From the NCBI GenBank assembly GCA_028293225.1, contig JAQGPE010000326.1:1-6394 (forward strand): a DNA stretch of 6,394 nt, written 5' to 3'. Under the pieces are notes generated by a model. The model made no database searches, was not told the origin of the DNA, and saw only the letters and a list, made by a program, of their open reading frames with translations. How positions within the stretch are numbered: the stretch's first letter is position 1; each line of letters begins with the position of its first letter. Positions 1 to 6,394 of the stretch are shown here, in pieces. The position numbers were made by a program, and so were the translations under genes. The stretch comes from Akkermansiaceae bacterium. Lineage in GTDB: Bacteria; Verrucomicrobiota; Verrucomicrobiia; Verrucomicrobiales; Akkermansiaceae.

Positions 1-1545
1 TGCTTGGAGTCAAAGCTCTGCGGTGTGCAGCGGCTGCTGCAGCCATACGAAGCGCTCTGGTACCGCCGGCCGCTCGATTTGGCCCCGGTGGCCGGTCAGC
101 GGACCATGCTGAATTTCGAAGCCGTCGATTACCGCACCAAAGTATGGGTCAACGGCCAGGAAGTCGGCACGCACACCGGCGGCAACCTCCCCTTCAGCTT
201 CGACATCACCGACGCGCTGAAACCTTCCGGCAATGAGCTGGTCATGCGCGTCGAGGACGACACCGAAGCCTATCAGCAGAACGGCAAGCAGCGCATCAAA
301 GCTGAAGGCATCTTCTACACCCGCGTCTCCGGGATCTGGCAGACGGTGTGGACCGAGCAGGTGGCTCCACGTCATATCACCAATCTGGCGATTACCACCG
401 ACATCGCGACCGGCGGCATTTCCATCAAGCCAACCCTCGCGGGTGCGGAAAGCGCCGGTGAGACCCTGGAAGCCCAAGCTCTGGATGGCGGCAAGGTCGT
501 TGCCGAAGCGAAGGGCACGCTCGATCTGAAAGTGCCGAACGCCAAGCTGTGGTCGCCGAAGAGCCCGTCTCTCTACGATCTGAAGATCGTGCTGAAGGAC
601 GCCTCCGGGAAAATCATCGACGAAGTCGCTTCCTATACTGGCATCCGCAAGGTCGGCCAGGTCCGCGACAAGGACGGCAATCTGCGCTTTACCCTGAACG
701 ACAAGCCGATCTTCCACTGGGGCCCGCTCGACCAGGGCTGGTGGCCGGACGGCCTGCTGACACCGCCATCGGAAGAAGCGATCGCCTTCGAAATCAAGTT
801 CCTGAAGGACTCCGGCTTCAACATGATCCGCAAGCACATCAAGGTGGAGCCGCGCGTTTACTACCAGGAGTGCGATAAGCTGGGCATGCTGGTCTGGCAG
901 GACCAAGTCAGCGGCGGTCCGAGCCCGGCATGGACCCGCTCCGAGCCGAATCCGAAGGATGCCCAGTGGCCGGATGAAAACCATAAGGAATGGATGGCTG
1001 AACTGGATGGCATGATCACGCTGCTGGATCCGTTTCCATCGATCGTGGTGTGGACGCCGTTCAATGAAGCCTGGGGCCAGCACCGCACCATGGAAGTCGG
1101 TGAATGGGCGGTGAAGCGCGACCCGAGCCGCCTGATCAACATCGCCAGCGGTGGCAATTTCTGGCCGGTCGGCAATATCTCCGACCAGCACGTCTATCCC
1201 GACCCGGACTTCGACTTCGCGGATACCCGCTTCAAGGACCTGATCAAGGTCGTCGGCGAATTCGGCGGTCACGGCTGGGCCGTCGAGGGCCACATCTGGG
1301 ATCCGAAGAAGGGCAACTGGGGCTACGGCGGCCTGCCGAAGGACATCGGCGAATACAAGAAGCGCTACGACACCTCGATCGAGAAGCTGATCAACCTGAA
1401 GGCCAAGGGCGTGGCCGCCGGGGTCTACACTCAGACCACCGACGTCGAGGGCGAGATCAACGGCCTGATGACCTACGACCGCAAGGTCGTGAAGATCAAG
1501 CCGGAGGATCTGAAGAAGGTCAGCGCTCCGTTGTTGGAGGACTGA
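1..1545 (+). CDS. Glycoside hydrolase family 2 protein (beta-galactosidase/beta-glucuronidase-like), 5'-truncated by window edge
   Basis: The C-terminal 514 codons of a GH2 retaining exo-glycosidase are visible. The reading frame is open to base 1 and the true start lies upstream; the TTG at 4 is internal (…ESKLCGVQRLL…). Counting the first codon as residue 1, residues 1-127 are the end of the GH2 sugar-binding jelly roll (NFEAVDYRTKVWVNGQEVG, then GGNLPFSFDIT and FYTRVSGIWQTVW). Residues about 128-217 form the Ig-like sandwich (LWSPKSPSLYDL). Residues about 218-510 form the TIM barrel (LDQGWWPDG, GFNMIRKHIKVEP, VWQDQ). The acid/base Glu is in FNEAWGQ (codon 1066-1068), and the likely nucleophile Glu is in VVGEFGGHGW (codon 1258-1260). 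Both are intact, so the enzyme should be active. Family knowledge says it removes terminal sugars from glycans, but the substrate cannot be told from sequence. Related proteins are about 600 residues, so roughly 80-100 are missing. Export cannot be judged without the N-terminus. Confidence 0.93.
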   Translation, partial: CLESKLCGVQRLLQPYEALWYRRPLDLAPVAGQRTMLNFEAVDYRTKVWVNGQEVGTHTGGNLPFSFDITDALKPSGNELVMRVEDDTEAYQQNGKQRIKAEGIFYTRVSGIWQTVWTEQVAPRHITNLAITTDIATGGISIKPTLAGAESAGETLEAQALDGGKVVAEAKGTLDLKVPNAKLWSPKSPSLYDLKIVLKDASGKIIDEVASYTGIRKVGQVRDKDGNLRFTLNDKPIFHWGPLDQGWWPDGLLTPPSEEAIAFEIKFLKDSGFNMIRKHIKVEPRVYYQECDKLGMLVWQDQVSGGPSPAWTRSEPNPKDAQWPDENHKEWMAELDGMITLLDPFPSIVVWTPFNEAWGQHRTMEVGEWAVKRDPSRLINIASGGNFWPVGNISDQHVYPDPDFDFADTRFKDLIKVVGEFGGHGWAVEGHIWDPKKGNWGYGGLPKDIGEYKKRYDTSIEKLINLKAKGVAAGVYTQTTDVEGEINGLMTYDRKVVKIKPEDLKKVSAPLLED

Positions 1546-1556
1546 TTTTCAGCTCA

Positions 1557-1605
1557 CACGAAATCTGAAAGGCAGGCTCCGCTCCGGGGCCTGCCTTTTT
1601 TCGTG
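1557..1605. terminator. Bidirectional intrinsic terminator between convergent GH2 and HupE-like genes
   Basis: A perfect 10-bp stem, AAAGGCAGGC (1568-1577) with GCCTGCCTTT (1589-1598), extends inward by a T-G wobble and two C-G pairs to a 5-nt loop (1581-1585). Six T residues follow on the + strand (1596-1601). CACGAAA (1557-1563) can additionally pair with TTTCGTG (1599-1605), leaving TCTG bulged. The hairpin begins 12-23 nt after the GH2 stop and ends 6 nt from the stop of the convergent gene. The better U-tract faces the + strand; on the - strand the stem is followed by TTTCAGATTT, a weaker tract, so it probably serves both genes but unequally. Confidence 0.85.
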
Positions 1606-1610
1606 AACTC

Positions 1611-2741
1611 TCAGAGCCAGGGGATGATCTCCAGATTGAAGGCGCGCTGGACCACCAGCAGCAGCCCGCAGACCCCGACGAAGATCGAGCCGGTCCACTT
1701 GACCCACACGAACTTCTTGCCCCACCAGGCAAAGGCGGCGAAGGCGATGAGCAGGACGGTGACCTGGCCGCCTTCGACCCCGAGATTGAAGCCAAGCAGC
1801 GCCGGTCCGAGAGCGCCGGGAGTTTCCACCGGCAACTTTTCTTTCAGGGCGCTGGCGAAGCCTAGGCCGTGAATCAATCCGAATGCCCCAACCAGGTAGA
1901 GGCGGCCTTTCCCAAGTTCCTTGGCCCAGAGATTCTCGATCCCGACCCAGGCGATGCTGGCGGCGATGGATACCTCCACCCACTGCGGATTGAGATTTAC
2001 CCAGCCGAGCACCGAGGCGGCAAGAGACAGCGAGTGGGCGATGGTGAAGGTGACCGTCTGCTGCAACAAAGTCTTCCATTTCGGCACCAGCAGGAACAGC
2101 CCGAGCACGAATAGGATGTGATCCAGGCCCTCCGGCAGGATGTGGGTGTAGCCCATCTTGATCCAGTTCAGGAAGGTGGTGTTTTCCGCCTTCACCTCGC
2201 CGGAGGCATCGCGGTGGGCCACCACGGAGCGCCCTTCCAGGACCGGCTGGGTTTTGATCTCCGCACCGGTGTGGGTTTTGACGATCAGGACCACGCCAAA
2301 GGGTTCATGCCACTCGACAGAGAGATTTTTCGCTTCAGGCGGGAATTCGCCTTCGATCTTGATTTTCAGGACTGGCGACTCCTCCGGCTCGCCCTCGGTC
2401 ATGTAGGCGGGGTGTTCGCTGTCGAGTTCAGGGAAGCTGACCTGCCAGCCCATGACGTCTTCGTCGGAGAGAAAGGCGAGGCACTGGCGGATGTAGGCTT
2501 CCGCCTCGGTTTTCAGGCGCTCCTTTTCCTCTGCGGAAAGCGAGCGGAGCCAAGCGAGATCGGGGATGGTCTGGTCGTCGTCGCCGCGGTATTCCGACAT
2601 CATGTAGGCGGCGTCGGCCTCGACCAGGGCGGTCATTTTTCCGTTCTTCAGCTCCAGATCGACGGGGATTTCCTGGATGATGTGGGCATGCAGGGCGCCG
2701 CAGCCGAGCAGCATCACGAGAAAAGCGACGAAGGATCTCAC
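1611..2741 (-). CDS. HupE/UreJ-type membrane protein, putative metal (nickel-type) transporter
   Basis: A 376-residue protein. The start is GTG at 2741-2739: the frame is closed by a TGA at 2756-2754, and no other common start codon lies between them. The GTG start gives a proper n-region (MRSF) before the hydrophobic segment; the ATG at codon 10 would destroy it. No clear Shine-Dalgarno is seen. Residues 1-19 are a signal sequence, and 20 to about 190 form a soluble extracytoplasmic domain. Residues about 200-366 contain some six membrane segments with the family motifs: GYTHILPEGLDHILFVLG (H200, H208), TVTFTIAHSLSL (H236), FGLIHGLGFASAL (H291) and FNLGVEGGQ. These are the hallmarks of the HupE/UreJ family, whose studied members move nickel for hydrogenase or urease. 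No such enzyme genes, or other metal genes, are in the window, so the metal is unproven. A lipobox-like LLGC precedes C14, so lipid modification is possible. Confidence 0.85.
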   Translation of the reverse strand: MRSFVAFLVMLLGCGALHAHIIQEIPVDLELKNGKMTALVEADAAYMMSEYRGDDDQTIPDLAWLRSLSAEEKERLKTEAEAYIRQCLAFLSDEDVMGWQVSFPELDSEHPAYMTEGEPEESPVLKIKIEGEFPPEAKNLSVEWHEPFGVVLIVKTHTGAEIKTQPVLEGRSVVAHRDASGEVKAENTTFLNWIKMGYTHILPEGLDHILFVLGLFLLVPKWKTLLQQTVTFTIAHSLSLAASVLGWVNLNPQWVEVSIAASIAWVGIENLWAKELGKGRLYLVGAFGLIHGLGFASALKEKLPVETPGALGPALLGFNLGVEGGQVTVLLIAFAAFAWWGKKFVWVKWTGSIFVGVCGLLLVVQRAFNLEIIPWL

Positions 2742-2846
2742 GGGCGGGATGCTTCACGAATCGGATGACGGAGCGCAAGAGCCGTGATTGCGGGTTGCCG
2801 CCTTGTCAAACTGGACGGGCGGGCGAGGGGATGGCATGGAGAGGGC
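2742..2846. promoter_or_regulatory. Divergent intergenic region between HupE-like gene and pyrC
   Basis: These 105 nt must hold the 5' signals of both diverging genes, unless translation of one is driven from elsewhere. The only near-consensus element is TTGACA on the - strand (complement of 2804-2809), about 63 nt upstream of the HupE-like GTG. No matching TATAAT-like box sits 16-18 nt downstream, so it is only a candidate -35. On the + strand no convincing promoter was found. ACGGGCGGG occurs twice as a direct repeat (2740-2748 and 2815-2823), but in GC-rich DNA this may be chance. Confidence 0.25.
2838..2845 (+). promoter_or_regulatory. Shine-Dalgarno for pyrC
   Basis: The purine-rich GGAGAGGG lies just before ATG 2847; its GGAG core is 5 nt from the start codon. 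It decides the start in favour of 2847 over the in-frame ATG at 2784, which would add 21 residues lacking similarity to dihydroorotases. Confidence 0.7.
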
Positions 2847-4136
2847 ATGCCATCGCCGTCCCTGCTGATCCGCCACGCCCGCATCCTGTCGGAAGACTCC
2901 GCCGAAATCCGCGAAGCGGACGTGCTGGTCGAGGATGGCCGGATCTCGAAAATCGGCGCCGGTCTGGCGGCAGGCGAGGGGACCCGGGTGATCGATGCCC
3001 GTGGCCGTCTCCTGATGCCGGCGATGTTCGACGCCCACGTGCACCTGCGCGAGCCGGGGTTCGAGGCCAAGGAGGACATCGCCAGTGGTTCCGAAGCGGC
3101 GATCAACGGCGGCATCACCGGCCTGGTGATGATGCCGAACACCGCTCCCGCCATCGATTCCGCGACGGTGGTGAAGATGGTGCTGGATAAGGCTAAGGCC
3201 GTGTCCCGCATACCGATCTACACTTCCGGCTGTATCACCAAGGGCCGCGGCGGCAAGGAACTGGCCGCGATCGACGGCATGCGCGCCCTGGGGGTGCGGA
3301 TGCTCACCGACGACGGCGACGGCGTTTCCGATCCCGCCGTCCTTTTCCGCGCGATGGAGTATGCGACCGAGTTCGGCATGTTCTTTGCGAGCCACTGCGA
3401 AGTCCACGAACTGGCCGGCCCGCGGGCCCTGAATGAAGGCGCCGTGTCCTACAAGCTGGGGATCAAGGGCAGTCCGGCCTGCGCGGAGGAAATCATGATC
3501 GACCGCGACATCCGCCTGGCCCACGCCGCGGGCGCGCACATCCACATCCAGCACGTCTCCAGCAAGCTCGGCATGGAGACGATCCGCTGGTGGAAGGAGC
3601 GCGGCGACGTGAAGGTTACCGCCGAGGTCGCGCCGCACCACCTGATGTTCCGCGACGAGGACATCGGCGACTTCGACACCCACTATAAAATGAACCCGCC
3701 GCTGCGCACGGCCGCTGACAACGCCGCGCTGCTGGAGGGACTGAAGAGCGGCGTCTTCGATCTGATCGCCACTGACCACGCGCCGCATACGCCTTTCGAA
3801 AAGGCGCAGGATTTCACGGCCGCTCCGAATGGCATCACCGGTCTGGAAACCGTGCTGGTGTCCCTCTTCGATCGCTTCATCGTCCGGGACGAACTCGACT
3901 GGCAGACAGTCATCAAGCGCTATTCCGCCGAGCCACGCCGGATGATGGGGCTGGAGCCGGTGCCTGTCGAAGAAGGCGCCGCCGCGGATTTCATCCTGTT
4001 CGACCCGGAGGGCACGACGACCTTCAGCGTGGAGTTCATGAAGTCGAAGAGCCGCAACACGCCGTTCCTCGATCAGACGCTGAAAGGCAGCATTGATCTG
4101 GTGGTGCTGGGCGACCAGGTCCTGCTGGAACGCTGA
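2847..4136 (+). CDS. pyrC: Dihydroorotase, class I
   Basis: A 429-residue cytoplasmic zinc amidohydrolase that interconverts N-carbamoyl-aspartate and dihydroorotate, the third step of pyrimidine synthesis. The length is typical of class I enzymes. Residues 1-55 and the extreme C-terminus form the small beta domain around a TIM barrel. Metal and substrate motifs are complete: DAHVHLREPG (H64, H66, substrate R68), MMPNTAP (N98), TDDGDG (D155/D156, the aspartate that replaces the carboxylated lysine of other dihydroorotases), SHCE (H183), QHVS (H236), KMNPPLR (N283, R287) and the catalytic ATDHAPH (D310). The full set argues for an active enzyme rather than the inactive PyrC-like partner found with some ATCases. 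The start at 2847 is supported by a good ribosome site and by the protein beginning directly with the LLIRHARIL strand. pyrB and other pyr genes are not adjacent in the window. The next gene follows 60 nt downstream on the same strand and could be cotranscribed. Confidence 0.95.
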   Translation: MPSPSLLIRHARILSEDSAEIREADVLVEDGRISKIGAGLAAGEGTRVIDARGRLLMPAMFDAHVHLREPGFEAKEDIASGSEAAINGGITGLVMMPNTAPAIDSATVVKMVLDKAKAVSRIPIYTSGCITKGRGGKELAAIDGMRALGVRMLTDDGDGVSDPAVLFRAMEYATEFGMFFASHCEVHELAGPRALNEGAVSYKLGIKGSPACAEEIMIDRDIRLAHAAGAHIHIQHVSSKLGMETIRWWKERGDVKVTAEVAPHHLMFRDEDIGDFDTHYKMNPPLRTAADNAALLEGLKSGVFDLIATDHAPHTPFEKAQDFTAAPNGITGLETVLVSLFDRFIVRDELDWQTVIKRYSAEPRRMMGLEPVPVEEGAAADFILFDPEGTTTFSVEFMKSKSRNTPFLDQTLKGSIDLVVLGDQVLLER

Positions 4137-4184
4137 GGAACGCGGTGCTTGCAGCCTTGCTTTGGGGCCCGTTTCGGGTATCCC

Positions 4185-4190
4185 GGAGGA
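4185..4190 (+). promoter_or_regulatory. Shine-Dalgarno for the C25-like gene
   Basis: GGAGGA sits 6 nt before ATG 4197. This strong site fixes the start at 4197 rather than the in-frame ATG at 4149, which would place 16 polar and aromatic residues ahead of an otherwise canonical signal peptide. Confidence 0.8.
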
Positions 4191-4196
4191 AGAATC

Positions 4197-5645
4197 ATGC
4201 GCCCTTCACTCATCGCCGCCGCCGCTTTCATCTCAGCCATGCCCGCGGCTTTCGCAGCGGCGCCGGCTGGGGGGTATGCCATCCTGGTCTCTTCCAGCAC
4301 GCTGGCGAAGCCGGAGTGGAAAGCGGTGGTCGACAAGCTCTCAGCCAAGCACGCGGCGTTGTCGCCCCGGGTTCTGGTCTGGGACGGCTCGCCGGATGCC
4401 GCGTTGCCCGAGTTGAGGAAGTGGATGCCGCGCTACACCTGTCTGGTCGCGACGCCGGAAGAGGCCGGATTGGATTTCGTCCTGAAGGTCAACCGCTTTA
4501 CCCGAGACTATGACGAGGATCCCTATACGGAGACCTTGTGGGGAATTCTGACCGGCTTCGATGCCAAGAACGCCCTGGAGATCGCCTCGGAAGAGAAGCC
4601 CCTGGTCGTGCATCACGTCGGTTCCGGCACGGAACTGGCCCTCGATCGCTGCGAATCCGGCGTCTGCTACAGCGAGCTCGACAAGGGCAAGGTGGTCACG
4701 AAAAAGTCTGGTGGCGAAATTACTCCCGGCCAGGGTCCGGACGATTCTACCTTCGCGCTCGCCGATCTGCTGGCGGCGGGAAACACCGATCTCTGGGTGA
4801 CCTCCGGCCATGCCACCGAGCACGGCTGGCAGATCGGCTTCCGCTACAAAAACGGTTTTTTTAAGGCCAAGGGCGGCCAGCTTTACGGCGAGGACACCAA
4901 GGGGGGAGTTCAGAACGTGGTGAGCACCAATCCGAAGATTTTCCTGCCCGTCGGCAACTGCCTGATCGGCCACATCGATGGCCCGGAAGCGATGGCGCTG
5001 GCCTACATGAAAAGCGCCACGGTGCGGCAGATGGCCGGTTACATCCAACCGACCTGGTACGGCTACCAGGGCTGGGGCATACTCGATTATTTCGTCGAAC
5101 AGCCGGGCCGCTACAACATGAACGAAGCCTGGCGCGCCAATAATCAGGCGTTGGTCAACCGGATTGAGACCTACTTCCCGGACTCCGAAAAGATCGACCA
5201 GGCGAAGATCGAGGACGGTACGGTGAAGCCGGAGATCGGCGACAAAGCGAAGGCTGCCAACCTGACCGCCATGGACCTTCAGGGCCTGCTCTACGACCGC
5301 GATCACGTCGCCTTCTATGGCGATCCGGCCTGGGATGCCCGGATGGCGAAGGGTAAGCTGAACTGGGATCAGTCCTGCACGCAGAGCGATGGCAGCTACT
5401 CACTGACCGTGACTCCGAAGCAGGGAGTAAAGACCTATGCGCCGGTCAACCTGAATGGCTCTCAGCGCGGCGGCCGGCCAATCATCCAATTTCTCGATCA
5501 GCGCATCGATCCCGCCAGCGTGAAGATCACCGCCGGAGCCGAAGGGAATCCGGTGATCACTGACGACTTCATCCTGGTGCCGCTGCCCGCCGCCGACAGC
5601 GACAAGGAGGTGAAAATCGAGTTCACCGCTTCGCTTGCCGGCTGA
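4197..5645 (+). CDS. Exported caspase-fold protein, probable divergent C25 (gingipain-like) cysteine peptidase
   Basis: A 482-residue protein. Residues 1-20 are a Sec signal peptide (MRPS, a hydrophobic Ala-rich core, then AAFA before AAPAGG). The mature part starts with alternating strands and helices (YAILVSSS, about 27-34; PRVLVWDG, about 57-64), as in the N-terminal subdomain of C25 peptidases. It continues through a DPYTETLWGILTGF stretch resembling their 'iGRlp' region. The catalytic region has WVTSGHATEHGW (H205), matching the 'SGHGs..gW' His motif, and FLPVGNCLIG (C255), matching the gingipain 'GNC' nucleophile motif. FYGDPAWDAR (374-382) matches the C-terminal 'GDP' motif of the family. 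The final 80 or so residues look beta-rich, perhaps Ig-like. No T9SS sorting domain or membrane anchor is visible. This assignment rests on motif recognition, not on overall similarity. It lies 60 nt after pyrC without evident functional link. C152 and C157 could form a disulfide. The substrate is unknown. Confidence 0.68.
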   Translation: MRPSLIAAAAFISAMPAAFAAAPAGGYAILVSSSTLAKPEWKAVVDKLSAKHAALSPRVLVWDGSPDAALPELRKWMPRYTCLVATPEEAGLDFVLKVNRFTRDYDEDPYTETLWGILTGFDAKNALEIASEEKPLVVHHVGSGTELALDRCESGVCYSELDKGKVVTKKSGGEITPGQGPDDSTFALADLLAAGNTDLWVTSGHATEHGWQIGFRYKNGFFKAKGGQLYGEDTKGGVQNVVSTNPKIFLPVGNCLIGHIDGPEAMALAYMKSATVRQMAGYIQPTWYGYQGWGILDYFVEQPGRYNMNEAWRANNQALVNRIETYFPDSEKIDQAKIEDGTVKPEIGDKAKAANLTAMDLQGLLYDRDHVAFYGDPAWDARMAKGKLNWDQSCTQSDGSYSLTVTPKQGVKTYAPVNLNGSQRGGRPIIQFLDQRIDPASVKITAGAEGNPVITDDFILVPLPAADSDKEVKIEFTASLAG

Positions 5646-5651
5646 CACGAA

Positions 5652-5682
5652 AACGGCGGCACCCCTCAAGAGTGCCGCCGTT
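5652..5682. terminator. Hairpin terminator between convergent C25-like and RNase G genes
   Basis: A perfect 11-bp stem, AACGGCGGCAC (5652-5662) with GTGCCGCCGTT (5672-5682), surrounds a 9-nt loop. It starts 7 nt after the C25-like stop and lies 25 nt beyond the stop of the convergent ribonuclease gene. The + strand lacks a T-tract (CGTCAGTGG follows). On the - strand the stem runs into TTTT (complement of 5650-5653), so it should work better for the ribonuclease transcript. Confidence 0.75.
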
Positions 5683-5707
5683 CGTCAGTGGATTGTTAGA
5701 GCCGGTC

Positions 5708-6394
5708 TCAGACCTGCTCGATCGCGCGGTCGGTCGCGGCGTCGATCACGGCGAAACGCTCGCGGTGCAGGGATGGATCGGAACGGAAGATCAGGCGGCC
5801 GCTGTGGGAGCGCTCCAGCTCGACGAGCAGCTTGCTGTCCTCGGTTTTGAAGCGGTTCAGCACGTCCGGGTTGACCACCACGATGAGGTCGCCGGTGTTG
5901 TCGCGGTGCTTCTGGATCACGGTCACCAGCTTGCGCTGGACTTCCACACTCATGGTGAAGGTGGTCTTCACGCGGCCGCGGCCCTGGCAATACGGGCAAG
6001 GTTCGAACATCGCGTCGCGCAGGCTCTCATTGAGGCGCTGGCGGGTCATCTCCATCAGGCCGATCGGCGAAATCTGCAGGACCTGGGTCTTGGCCTTGTC
6101 CTTCTTCAGGCGATCCTTCATCGCCTTGTAAACCGTCTGCTGATCCTTGCGATGGCGCATGTCGATGAAGTCGACCACCACCAGACCGCCGATGTTGCGC
6201 AGGCGCAGCTGGCGGGCGACCTCCTGAGCCGCTTCGACGTTGGTTTCAAAGATCATCTTATCGACATCCTTCGAGCCGCGGTTGCGACCCGTGTTCACGT
6301 CGATCGCGATCAGCGCTTCGGTCTCGTCGATGACGATGTAGCCGCCGCATGGCAGCCAGACCTGGCGGGAGAAGGCTTCATCGATCTGCTTCTG
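5708..6394 (-). CDS. rng: Ribonuclease E/G family endoribonuclease, C-terminal part (probably RNase G-type), truncated by window edge
   Basis: 228 codons are visible, open to base 6394; the gene begins beyond the window. RNase E/G enzymes are cytoplasmic Mg-dependent endoribonucleases for rRNA maturation and mRNA decay. Seen here are the catalytic DNase I-like subdomain with EALIAIDVN (Asp codon 6301-6299, equivalent to E. coli RNase E D303, with N305 also present), QLRLRNIGGLVVVDFIDM (Asp codon 6172-6170, equivalent to D346), the QISPIGLMEMTRQR segment, and the zinc-link CPYC (codons 5998-5996 and 5989-5987). The spacing from the first Asp to the first zinc-link Cys is 101 residues, the same as in E. 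coli RNase E. Only about 95 residues follow the zinc-link, which covers the small domain and leaves no long degradosome scaffold, as in RNase G. The S1 and 5'-sensor domains are upstream and unseen. The GTG at 6298 is an internal Val codon, not a start. Confidence 0.93.
   Translation of the reverse strand, partial: QKQIDEAFSRQVWLPCGGYIVIDETEALIAIDVNTGRNRGSKDVDKMIFETNVEAAQEVARQLRLRNIGGLVVVDFIDMRHRKDQQTVYKAMKDRLKKDKAKTQVLQISPIGLMEMTRQRLNESLRDAMFEPCPYCQGRGRVKTTFTMSVEVQRKLVTVIQKHRDNTGDLIVVVNPDVLNRFKTEDSKLLVELERSHSGRLIFRSDPSLHRERFAVIDAATDRAIEQV

Noticed and set aside
10..1293. A 427-codon open frame on the - strand opposite the GH2 gene.
   Set aside because: It is fully antisense to a gene with clear domains and catalytic residues. 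Its translation shows no recognisable motif, and long antisense frames are expected in GC-rich codon usage.
2118..2768. A 216-codon + strand open frame opposite the HupE-like gene.
   Set aside because: It is a shadow of the - strand membrane-protein gene, whose family motifs are clear; the translation is unrecognisable.
2740..2823. A 9-bp direct repeat, ACGGGCGGG, at 2740-2748 and 2815-2823, considered as an operator.
   Set aside because: It is low-complexity GC sequence with the first copy overlapping the start codon, and two copies 75 nt apart are easily chance.
2754..3788. A 344-codon - strand open frame covering most of pyrC.
   Set aside because: The translation is rich in Arg, His, Ala and Asp without domain signatures. 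It mirrors the codon pattern of pyrC, whose motifs are complete.
4137..4196. A possible promoter (TTGCTT 4157-4162, 16 nt, TATCCC 4179-4184) and a small CCCG-TTT-CGGG hairpin (4168-4178) between pyrC and the peptidase gene.
   Set aside because: The -10-like box abuts the ribosome site, leaving almost no leader. The 4-bp hairpin has no T-tract. Neither is strong enough to call, so cotranscription with pyrC remains open.
4341..5306. A 321-codon - strand open frame opposite the peptidase gene.
   Set aside because: It has no motif and no ribosome site that I could see. The + strand frame has a strong Shine-Dalgarno, a signal peptide and catalytic motifs.
1..6394. A search for a multi-gene defence, mobile or biosynthetic system.
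   Set aside because: The genes belong to unrelated functions and three face different directions. There are no integrase, transposase, toxin-antitoxin, CRISPR repeat or tRNA signatures.

Overview
This is a GC-rich bacterial window with five protein-coding genes packed tightly and only short gaps. The family mix is a GH2 glycosidase of the 'ESKL-GVQRLL' type, a HupE/UreJ-like membrane protein, a class I dihydroorotase, an exported gingipain-like peptidase and RNase E/G. It would fit a Verrucomicrobiota or related PVC-group bacterium, but this placement is inferred from recalled family distribution, not from any marker gene. There are no rRNA or tRNA genes, CRISPR arrays, insertion sequences, integrases or att-like repeats. 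It looks like ordinary chromosome, with one or two lineage-specific genes among housekeeping ones.

Layout. (1) 1-1545, + strand: the 3' part of a GH2 glycoside hydrolase, with the N-terminus outside the window. (2) 1557-1605: a strong hairpin terminator shared with the convergent gene that follows. (3) 1611-2741, - strand: a HupE/UreJ-type polytopic membrane protein with a signal sequence and an extracytoplasmic domain. (4) 2742-2846: a divergent intergenic region. (5) 2847-4136, + strand: dihydroorotase (pyrC), with all metal and substrate motifs present. (6) 4197-5645, + strand: a secreted protein best explained as a divergent C25 (gingipain-like, clan CD) cysteine peptidase, 60 nt after pyrC. 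(7) 5652-5682: a second convergent-gene hairpin. (8) 5708-6394, - strand: the C-terminal part of an RNase E/G family endoribonuclease, running off the right edge.

The genes do not form one pathway. GH2 serves glycan degradation, HupE/UreJ-like probably metal transport, PyrC pyrimidine synthesis and RNase G RNA processing. The least characterised item is the exported C25-like protein. It shows a caspase-type His/Cys pair (H205, C255), a C-terminal 'GDP' motif seen in C25 peptidases and a trailing beta-rich domain. It also contains an in-phase T7 slippery run just upstream of the catalytic Cys codon. The HupE/UreJ-like protein, which has no hydrogenase or urease genes beside it, is the second item worth attention. 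No multi-gene defence or mobile system is visible.
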